This document shows, one piece after another, positions 1 through 5,711 of a DNA stretch of 6,104 nucleotides. The DNA lies in assembly GCA_041488235.1 (NCBI GenBank), contig JBGPOW010000257.1, positions 1 to 6,104 on the forward strand, read 5' to 3'. The notes under the pieces are model-generated. The model saw nothing but the letters and a program-made list of their open reading frames with translations, was not told where the DNA came from and did not search any database. The stretch's first letter is position 1. The number at the start of each line of letters is the position of its first letter. A program made the translations under genes and the position numbers. Origin of the DNA: DP-19 sp041488235. GTDB taxonomy: Bacteria > Desulfobacterota > Binatia > UTPRO1.

Positions 1-531
1 CGCATCATACATGTAGATTCCGGTGACTGCATATCGGCTCTTTGGGCGCCGCGGCTTCTCCTCGATGCCGACGATGCGCTTACCGCGGAAAACAGGGACG
101 CCGAAGCGCTCCGGGTCCGGCACCTGCTTCAAGAGAATACGAGCGCCTTCGCGCCCGCGCGCGAATGCTTCCGCGGAGACGCGGAAGTTCCCCTCGATGA
201 CGTTGTCGCCGAGCACGACGCACACTCGATCACGATCGACGAAGTGCTCCGCAAGCGCCAGCGCCGCCGCAATACCACCCTCGCCTTCTTGGTAGGTATA
301 GTTGAGATGCTTCAACCCGAAATCCTTCCCGTTCCCGAGCAGCCGCAGGAAGTCTCCCGCGTTGTTACCGCCGGTCACGAGCATGATGTCGCGCACCCCC
401 GCGTTCAAAAGCGCCTGCAGCGGATAGTAGATCATCGGCCGGTCGAACACCGGCAGCAGGTGCTTGTTGGTCACCCGCGTCAACGGATGGAGCCGCGTTC
501 CCAGCCCGCCCGCGAGCAGCACGCCTTTCAT
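1..531 (-). CDS. rmlA: Glucose-1-phosphate thymidylyltransferase (dTDP-glucose pyrophosphorylase), 3' end cut by window edge
   Basis: Catalyses dTTP + glucose-1-phosphate to dTDP-glucose + PPi in the cytoplasm, the first step toward dTDP-rhamnose and related sugars of O-antigen and other surface glycans. The 177 residues present begin MKGVLLAGGLGTRLHPLT, the nucleotide-binding signature of sugar nucleotidyltransferases (G8-T18), followed by NKHLLPV (22-28) and RPMIYYP (31-37). VTGGNNAGDF (52-61) and YQEGEGGIA (80-88) follow, then LGDN with the metal-binding Asp at 109, PERFGV (140-145), IEEKP (156-160) and VTGIYMYD (169-176). I read this frame by hand; it stays open to position 1, so the stop is outside. 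The family's short form is roughly 240 residues, so about a quarter is missing. The ATG at 531-529 sits 10 nt after a GAGGG. lptD lies 133 bp upstream, and a large hairpin fills the gap. The family is certain. dTTP rather than UTP preference is inferred from the GGLGTRLHPLT and NKHLLPV blocks, which resemble RmlA/RfbA more than GalU. The gene is slightly less GC-rich (about 63%) than its neighbours. Confidence 0.93.
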   Translation of the reverse strand, partial: MKGVLLAGGLGTRLHPLTRVTNKHLLPVFDRPMIYYPLQALLNAGVRDIMLVTGGNNAGDFLRLLGNGKDFGLKHLNYTYQEGEGGIAAALALAEHFVDRDRVCVVLGDNVIEGNFRVSAEAFARGREGARILLKQVPDPERFGVPVFRGKRIVGIEEKPRRPKSRYAVTGIYMYDA

Positions 532-541
532 GAGAACCGCG

Positions 542-546
542 CCCTC
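542..546 (-). promoter_or_regulatory. Likely ribosome binding site of the rmlA-like gene
   Basis: On the minus strand GAGGG lies 10 nt before the ATG at 531, the only purine-rich Shine-Dalgarno-like stretch in the leader. Its first two bases (546, 545) fall in the foot of the long hairpin, so folding could affect access to it. This is inferred from position and sequence only. Confidence 0.4.
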
Positions 547-661
547 GGCGTCGGCGTCGGCGGTCGGGAGTGTCGCCGGCTGCACCCGTGGTGCGCACTG
601 ATCCTTATCGCGCACGTCGGGTGCAGACGGCGAGACTCCCGACCGCCGACGCCGACGACGA
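545..661 (-). repeat. Long imperfect inverted repeat / hairpin between lptD and the rmlA-like gene
   Basis: Positions 545-596 pair with 610-661 around a 13-nt loop (597-609). By base-by-base check 47 of 52 positions pair. The stretch 549-571 with 635-657 is perfect (23 bp), and 549-588 with 618-657 pairs at 38 of 40 positions. Mismatches are 548/658, 572/634, 579/627 and a 2x2 internal loop at 589-590/616-617. The hairpin begins 3 nt after the lptD stop codon and ends 13 nt before the downstream ATG, so it occupies nearly the whole 133-bp gap. No run of T follows either arm, so it is not a canonical intrinsic terminator. It could be a REP-like or MITE-like mobile repeat, an mRNA-stabilising or processing structure, or a non-canonical terminator. 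The structure is certain; the function is not known. Confidence 0.9.
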
Positions 662-664
662 CGC

Positions 665-3301
665 TCATTGGCCGAGTACACTCCTGGCGGGCCCCTCGAC
701 CGCGCCGAACGTGCGGCGGAAGGGCTCGCGCCCGACCTGGCCCAGGCCGACCAGCGACACGAGCACCCGCGCCTGCGTCTCGTTCGGGTTCACGCGATTC
801 GAGAGGCCGATGTCGATCACCCAGCACTCGCAGTCGGAGATGACGCGGATCCCGCCGCCGACCTCGAGAAATTTTTTGCTGAGCCCGTCATAGCGCGCCT
901 CGAACGCGCCGTAATAGCGCTTGGTGAGGCGCAACAACAAGCCGCCGTTCACCTCCTGCAGGGCGCTGTTGGCGACGAACCGGTAGCCGACGCTCAGCCG
1001 ACTGCGCCCGCGCAGCCCTTCGATCGAGAAGTCGTCGGTGAAGGTGCGCGGGTCGGAGAGCGCGAGGAAAATGTTGGCGCCCTTCGCCCGTCCCTCGTTC
1101 AGGTCATAGTCGGTGCGCCCCTCGAACGTCGCGTACGACGTCGGCGACAGCCGCAGCGCGACGCCGACGTCGGAGGCGCGCGTGGCGCCGCGCGGGATGA
1201 CCTTGCCCGTCTTGGGATCGGTCTCGTCGATGAAGTCGCCGCCCTTGCTGAGGACGTCATAGCTCTGAAAAATCGAGAAGCGACCGATCTCGTGCGTGCT
1301 GTGCTGCGGCGCCTCGGCCGCGAGCGGTTCGCTCTTCTTGCGCAGCGTCGCGCGCGCGCGACCCGCCGGCGTCGATGCGCCGAGGGTGTCGTCGCCTTCG
1401 GCATCGTAGCCGGGACCCGTCGGCGCGCGCTTGTCGTCGGCGCCCTCCGCCGCGCTCGACTCAGGCGGCGCGCCGCCGGTCGGCGTCGTGGCGCCAGCGT
1501 CATTGCTCGCGACGGTTCCCGCGCCCGTCTGCGCAGCGGGTGTCGCGGCGGACGCCGCCGTCGCGGGCGACGGCGCCGGCTTCGGCGCCACGGTCGCGCG
1601 GCCAACGAGGCGGGTCGTGAGACCGTACGTAAAGACGCTGCGCCGGTTCACGCGGTCGACGTCGTCGAAGAGCGGCAGCGCCGCCTGGCGTGTGTCGGTG
1701 CGCGGCACGAAGAGGTACTCGAGCGACGGCTCGAACGTGTGCTTCACCGCGTCGAGGCCGAGATGGTGGAACGGATACACGCGTGCGATCTCGGTGTGCG
1801 CCTCGCCACCGAGCGTGAAGAGCTCGCGCGTCGCCTCATGGTCGAGCGCCGGCAGGATGCTCGGCGGCTTGCTTCCGGGGTCCGCCGGGTTGACGTTCAC
1901 CTGTTGCGGCACCGTCGTATCGGACAGCGAGTACGCGGTCTCGCGGAACCCCGCGCGCAGCGCGCCGTACCCGTACGGCGCAACGTGCCAGGGGATCTCC
2001 GTCTCCGGACGGAGGTCGAGCCGTTGCCCTTCGAAACCCTGCTCGCGCTGGAAGTTCGCGCCTTCCCCGGCGATGGACACGGCGACGTGGTCGTCGAGGA
2101 AGCGTTGCACCGCTGCTCCCTGCAGGCGCGGCGGCACCTGGAACACGAAGCGATCCGGATTGATGAAGTCCTGGTACCACGTACTGCTCGCAACCAAGAG
2201 GCCGCGGTCGAAGACGCGGTCGACGCCCACCTGCGAGCGCTCGTATCGTCGCGTCCGCAGTGCGACGTCGGCGCTCGGATTGAAGGTGAAGAGGTTGATC
2301 TCGCGCAGGAAGAGATCGTCACTCACGCGGAAGACGTCGGCGAAGCCGCGGAAATCGCCGGGCAGCCACTGGTCATGGACCATGCCCGCCGCCCAGCGGT
2401 TCACCGGGATGTTCGGGTCCGCGATGTTGCGATTCACGATGTCGCTCGACGACGCGCCGCGGATGTGCTCGTTGAAGTACGCCGCGTTCACCTCGCCGCC
2501 GGTGTCGGGGCTGAGCGCGTAGCGATACTCACCGAGCGCGCCGATGCGCGCGGTGGTCTCGACATCGAGCGCGAGGGTCGCATCCATGCTCTTGTTGATG
2601 GCGAGGTAGAGCGGCTGCTCGAGCTGGAAGCCGCGCCGGTTGGAATAGCCGAAGCGCGGGAACAGCAGCCCGCTCTCGCGCTCGCGACGCACGGGGAAGA
2701 GCCCGTAGGGGAAATAGAGGATCGGCACTCCCTTGACCTCGAAGACGCCGTGCCGGACGCGCCCGTAGCCCTCGAGGTCGAGCGTGACGCGCTCGCCGCG
2801 CACGCTCCAGCTCGGCGCGCCGCCGCCGGAGCAGAGACACGTCGTGAACCGCCCGCCGTCGATGCGGTAGCTCTGGCCGGGAAACTTCTCAAAGTGCGCG
2901 CCGCTCAGCTGGTAGTGATTCTTGTTGAGGAAGACGGAGCCGGTGTCAAGCGCGCCCGTCTCCTCCACGAGGTTGAGCGTCATCGCGTCGGCGGTGACCG
3001 TGCCTTGCGGATCGGTGAGGACGACGTGCCCTTCGGCCTCGGCGACTTGCGTCGTGCGGTGCACGCGCACGGTGTCGGCGGTGAGCACCATCTCGCCGCG
3101 CGTCACCTTCACCGCCCCTTGGGCGGTGATGACGTTCGGCGGCTGGTCGTAGGTGATACTCGCCGCGTCGACGGTCACTTGCCCGTTCGACGCGCGCGCG
3201 CCCTCGAGATCGAGAAGGTTGCGATCCAAGGCGCGCGCCGGACTCGCGACCGCGAGGACCGCCGCTGCCGCCGCAAGCCCAGACAGGCGGCCGCGTCTCA
3301 T
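665..3301 (-). CDS. lptD: LPS-assembly protein LptD (OstA/Imp)
   Basis: Outer-membrane beta-barrel that, with the lipoprotein LptE, inserts lipopolysaccharide into the outer leaflet. The protein is 878 residues (E. coli about 784). Residues 1-24 form a signal peptide: MRRGR basic start, Ala/Val-rich core, cleavage after ARA at 22-24. Residues about 38-150 form the LptA-like OstA_N beta-jellyroll. The LptD signature follows: PILYFPYGLFPV at 193-204, SGLLFPRFGYSNRRGF at 210-225 and MDATLALD at 239-246. Alternating barrel strands then run to about residue 855. Cysteines occur only at 155, 157, 824 and 826, as two CxC pairs fitting the inter-domain disulfides of the family. Residues 572-667 are a low-complexity insertion. 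The ATG at 3301 overlaps the folC stop as ATGA and opens directly onto the signal peptide; no Shine-Dalgarno is visible, so translational coupling is likely. The stop is at 667-665. No lptE lies in the window. Confidence 0.95.
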   Translation of the reverse strand: MRRGRLSGLAAAAAVLAVASPARALDRNLLDLEGARASNGQVTVDAASITYDQPPNVITAQGAVKVTRGEMVLTADTVRVHRTTQVAEAEGHVVLTDPQGTVTADAMTLNLVEETGALDTGSVFLNKNHYQLSGAHFEKFPGQSYRIDGGRFTTCLCSGGGAPSWSVRGERVTLDLEGYGRVRHGVFEVKGVPILYFPYGLFPVRRERESGLLFPRFGYSNRRGFQLEQPLYLAINKSMDATLALDVETTARIGALGEYRYALSPDTGGEVNAAYFNEHIRGASSSDIVNRNIADPNIPVNRWAAGMVHDQWLPGDFRGFADVFRVSDDLFLREINLFTFNPSADVALRTRRYERSQVGVDRVFDRGLLVASSTWYQDFINPDRFVFQVPPRLQGAAVQRFLDDHVAVSIAGEGANFQREQGFEGQRLDLRPETEIPWHVAPYGYGALRAGFRETAYSLSDTTVPQQVNVNPADPGSKPPSILPALDHEATRELFTLGGEAHTEIARVYPFHHLGLDAVKHTFEPSLEYLFVPRTDTRQAALPLFDDVDRVNRRSVFTYGLTTRLVGRATVAPKPAPSPATAASAATPAAQTGAGTVASNDAGATTPTGGAPPESSAAEGADDKRAPTGPGYDAEGDDTLGASTPAGRARATLRKKSEPLAAEAPQHSTHEIGRFSIFQSYDVLSKGGDFIDETDPKTGKVIPRGATRASDVGVALRLSPTSYATFEGRTDYDLNEGRAKGANIFLALSDPRTFTDDFSIEGLRGRSRLSVGYRFVANSALQEVNGGLLLRLTKRYYGAFEARYDGLSKKFLEVGGGIRVISDCECWVIDIGLSNRVNPNETQARVLVSLVGLGQVGREPFRRTFGAVEGPARSVLGQ
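1301..1588 (-). other. Low-complexity insertion within LptD (residues 572-667)
   Basis: About 96 codons rich in Ala, Pro, Thr, Gly and Ser. They begin APKPAPSPATAASAAT, turn acidic near residues 615-640, then basic (RARATLRKK at 648-656). The insertion separates two barrel strands, TYGLTTRLVGR (558-568) and EIGRFSIFQSYDV (671-683). In E. coli LptD the equivalent strands are joined by only a few residues. The segment is probably disordered. The reading frame is intact on both sides, so this is not a frameshift artefact visible here. Confidence 0.75.
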
Positions 3302-4716
3302 GCGCGTGCCGCGAGGCGCGCGGCGGCACGCTCGCGCTCCGCGTCGCGAGCGACCGCCGGGTCGATCGCGGCGAGCACGTCGCCGACGAGAAAGAGCGAC
3401 CCGGTGACGAGCACGACGTCGTCGCGGCCGCTGCGCGCGACGAGCTCCTCGTACGCGAGCGCAGGATCGTCGACGACACGCAGCGGGCGCGGCGCCGCCG
3501 CCGCGACGTCCTTCGGATCGGCGCTGCGCGTCTGCCGCGGCCGGGTGACGATGACCTCGGTCGCGATCGCGTCGAGGGCGCGCAGCATCTGCGGCCAGGC
3601 CTTGTCGCGCATGACGCCGAAGAGCACCCGAAGGGGTCGGCCTGTCGCGAGCGCTCGCATCTCCTCCACCAGCACGTCGATCCCCGCCGGATTGTGGGCG
3701 CCATCCAATACCACGGCGGGCGCACGCCGCACTACTTGGAGGCGTCCCGGCCAGCGCACGCGGGTGAGCCCGGCGCGCAGTGACGCCGGCGCGGCCGCGA
3801 GTGACGGCGCGAGCTCGAGCGCGCGCAGCGCGAGCGCGGCGTTGTCGCGCTGGTGGCGGCCGGCAAGCGCGAGACGGAGGCCGTCGATCGTCATGGTGGC
3901 AGAGCGGTACGTGAGGGGTGCGTCGGTCCCGGTGACGGAGCGGTACGCGACCCCATCGTCCGCCGCGGCGACGGAGCGGTCTGCAACCGTTTCGTCGCCC
4001 GCCGCGCCGGAGCGGCCTGCGATCGTTTCGTCGGCGGCGATCGTGAAGTCGCGTCCGAGGACGGAGAGGGGGCTCGCGAGCTCGGCGGCGTGCTTCGCGA
4101 TTACGTCCGCGGCCTCGCCGCGCGCGCCTGAGACGACCGGCACGCCGGGCTTCACGATGCCCGCCTTCTCGCCGGCAATCGCCGCGATCGTGTCACCGAG
4201 ATACTGCTCGTGATCGTGGGCCACGTTGGTGATGACGGCGACCACCGGGACGACGACGTTCGTGGCGTCGAGGCGTCCACCGAGGCCGACCTCGAGCACC
4301 TGCACGTCGACGTGCCGGGCGGCGAACGTGATCCACGCGAGGAGCGTCATCACCTCGAACGCGGTGAGCCCGCGCGCGTCGTCGAGGTCTCGCCGCACTC
4401 GTGCGATTCCGTCGACGACCTCGTCCTCGCCGATCGGTACGCCGTCGATGGCGATGCGTTCACGAAACGAGACCAGGTGCGGCGAGGTATAGAGGCCGAC
4501 GCGCCGCCCGGCGGCGCGCAACATCGCGTCGAGCATCGCCGCCGTCGAGCCTTTGCCGTTGGTGCCGCCGACGTGCAGCGCCGGCGCCGCGTGCTGCGGA
4601 TCGCCGAGCCGCGCCGCGGCCGCCTCGACGCGCGCGAGCTTCAGGTCGATACCGGCGCGCGCCTCGCGGGCGTAGAGCCAGGCGAGCGTGCGGACGTACG
4701 CGTCTTCGCTGCTCAC
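3298..4716 (-). CDS. folC: Folylpolyglutamate synthase / dihydrofolate synthase (FolC)
   Basis: Mur-ligase-fold ATP-dependent enzyme that adds glutamate to tetrahydrofolates, and in many bacteria also to dihydropteroate, in the cytoplasm. The protein is 472 residues (E. coli 422). Motifs in order: P-loop GGTNGKGST (50-58), TSPHLVSFRERI (77-88), EVGLGGRLDATN (142-153), ITNVAHDHEQYLG (162-174) and GEKAGIVKPGVP (182-193), whose K184 matches the carbamylated lysine. Then come GRHQRDNAALAL (286-297), WPGRL (322-326) and LDGAHNPAG (337-345), which open the C-terminal domain, and VTGSLFLVGDV (437-447). The frame is open far upstream to 5658, but that part is a shadow of accD. The start is the GTG at 4716, which overlaps the accD stop as GTGA and leads into a typical N-terminus. 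The stop overlaps the lptD ATG. Residues 225-272 are four 12-residue repeats that lengthen the segment after GRDF. Whether it has both activities cannot be read from the sequence. Confidence 0.95.
   Translation of the reverse strand: MSSEDAYVRTLAWLYAREARAGIDLKLARVEAAAARLGDPQHAAPALHVGGTNGKGSTAAMLDAMLRAAGRRVGLYTSPHLVSFRERIAIDGVPIGEDEVVDGIARVRRDLDDARGLTAFEVMTLLAWITFAARHVDVQVLEVGLGGRLDATNVVVPVVAVITNVAHDHEQYLGDTIAAIAGEKAGIVKPGVPVVSGARGEAADVIAKHAAELASPLSVLGRDFTIAADETIAGRSGAAGDETVADRSVAAADDGVAYRSVTGTDAPLTYRSATMTIDGLRLALAGRHQRDNAALALRALELAPSLAAAPASLRAGLTRVRWPGRLQVVRRAPAVVLDGAHNPAGIDVLVEEMRALATGRPLRVLFGVMRDKAWPQMLRALDAIATEVIVTRPRQTRSADPKDVAAAAPRPLRVVDDPALAYEELVARSGRDDVVLVTGSLFLVGDVLAAIDPAVARDAERERAAARLAARA
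3902..4045 (-). repeat. Four 36-bp imperfect tandem repeats inside folC
   Basis: On the plus strand the units start at 3902, 3938, 3974 and 4010, each with GAGCGG, at exactly 36-bp spacing. Adjacent units match at about 25-26 of 36 positions. In the FolC frame they encode four 12-residue units (225-236, 237-248, 249-260, 261-272), each ending in Arg-Ser: AGRS, ADRS, AYRS and TYRS. There are no spacers, so this is not a CRISPR array. The repeats lie between the GRDF motif and the conserved GRHQRDN block, where the family has a variable loop, and the frame is kept. Slippage or unequal recombination followed by divergence is the likely origin. Confidence 0.85.
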
Positions 4717-5711
4717 GCGCCGTCGCGACGCCGTGTTCGGGTACGCCGGGCACGCCGATCGGCGCGATCGGCGCCGGCGCCCGCGTGCGCCGTGTCGTCT
4801 CGTGGCGCCGGCGCACGCGAGCGACCGTCGTCCGGCCGCTCCGCGGTCGGCGAAAGCCCGTCGACGCGCGGGTGCGCCTCGACGTCGCGAGGACGCTCGG
4901 CGCCGCGTGTATCGAGAAGTCGCAACAGGCGCGCGAGCGTGCGCTTGAGCTCGGCGCGCTCGACGACCGCGTCCAGCATGCCGTGCTTCATCAGGAACTC
5001 CGAGCGCTGAAAATCGGCGGGCAGCTGCTCGTTCAGCGTCTGTGCGATGACACGCGGCCCGGCGAAGCCGATCAGCGCCCGCGGCTCGGCGACGTTCACG
5101 TCGCCGAGGAGCGCCACCGACGCGGCAACGCCGCCGGTCGTCGGGTCCGTCAGCACCGAGACGTACGGCAGGCCCGCGGCGCGCAGCCGCCCGAGCGCCG
5201 CGGTGAGCTTCGCCATCTGCATGAGCGAGTAGATGCCCTCCTGCATGCGCGCACCGCCGGACGCGGAGACGATCACCAGCGCCAGCCGCTCGCCGAGCGC
5301 GTGCTCGATGATCCGTGTCAGCTTCTCGCCGACCGCCGAACCCATGCTGCCGCCCATGAACGGGAAATTGAAGACGCCGATCGCGACGGCGACGCCGTCG
5401 ATCTTCCCGGTCCCGGTGAGCACCGCCTCGCGATGGCCGGTGCGCGCCGCAACCTCGGACAGCCGCTGCTCGTAGGGCGGCTCGTCGGGAAAATCGAGGA
5501 CGTCGCGCGAGCCGAGGCCGGCGTCGTGCTCCACGAACGAGCCGCGATCGAGCAGCAGCACGAGGCGCTGGTCGGCCGTCAGCCGGAAGTGATAGCCGCA
5601 CCTCGGGCAGACGAAGAGCTTGCGCTCGAGCTTTCGGCGGTTCACGAGCTCGGCGCACTCCGGGCAGCGCGTCCAGAGCTCGGCCTCGTCGGTCGCGTCA
5701 GGCCCGATCAT
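4713..5711 (-). CDS. accD: Acetyl-CoA carboxylase carboxyltransferase subunit beta
   Basis: The beta subunit pairs with AccA to move the carboxyl group from carboxybiotin-BCCP to acetyl-CoA, giving malonyl-CoA for fatty-acid synthesis. The protein is 332 residues from the ATG at 5711. A zinc ribbon has Cys 16, 19, 35 and 38 within WTRCPEC and FVCPRCGYHF. The crotonase-fold core follows: FMGGSMGSAVGEK (118-130), SASGGARMQEG (149-159, oxyanion-hole region), LTDPTTGGVAAS (187-198), FAGPRVIAQTL (216-226) and KHGMLDAVV (242-250). The conserved part ends near 266. About 64 further residues (269-332), rich in Arg, Asp, Ala and Pro, have no counterpart in the usual 280-305-residue protein. The ATG at 5711 is preferred over the upstream ATG at 5864 because the latter only adds out-of-frame trpA sequence. 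It overlaps the trpA end by 14 nt and has no clear Shine-Dalgarno. The stop overlaps the folC GTG. Confidence 0.96.
   Translation of the reverse strand: MIGPDATDEAELWTRCPECAELVNRRKLERKLFVCPRCGYHFRLTADQRLVLLLDRGSFVEHDAGLGSRDVLDFPDEPPYEQRLSEVAARTGHREAVLTGTGKIDGVAVAIGVFNFPFMGGSMGSAVGEKLTRIIEHALGERLALVIVSASGGARMQEGIYSLMQMAKLTAALGRLRAAGLPYVSVLTDPTTGGVAASVALLGDVNVAEPRALIGFAGPRVIAQTLNEQLPADFQRSEFLMKHGMLDAVVERAELKRTLARLLRLLDTRGAERPRDVEAHPRVDGLSPTAERPDDGRSRAPAPRDDTAHAGAGADRADRRARRTRTRRRDGA

Noticed and set aside
1..531. Horizontal transfer of the rmlA-like gene from its lower GC
   Set aside because: A hand count gives about 63% GC, but parts of lptD are equally low (about 57-62% in some 60-base lines), so the difference is too mild to support transfer.
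545..661. Canonical Rho-independent terminator after lptD
   Set aside because: The stem is far longer than usual and no T-run follows on either strand: the minus side reads GAGGGCGCGG and the plus side CGCTCATTGG.
528..827. Small open frames across the hairpin (plus 244-843, minus 528-827)
   Set aside because: Their mirrored peptides (VGVGGRE... on both strands) simply reflect the inverted repeat. They have no start signal and overlap the ends of lptD and rmlA.
3902..4045. CRISPR-like array suggested by 36-bp periodicity
   Set aside because: The units are directly adjacent with no spacers, diverge from each other, and are in frame within folC.
668..4213. 1181-codon open frame on the plus strand
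   Set aside because: It runs antisense to lptD and folC. Very GC-rich codon use removes stops from the opposite frame. Its translation is Arg/Ala/Val-rich with no recognisable domain, while the minus strand encodes two clear protein families over the same bases.
4717..5658. Upstream extension of the folC frame to an ATG at 5658
   Set aside because: These 314 codons lie in a shadow frame of accD and are Arg/Ala-rich. FolC homology begins just after the GTG at 4716, which makes a neat GTGA overlap with the accD stop.
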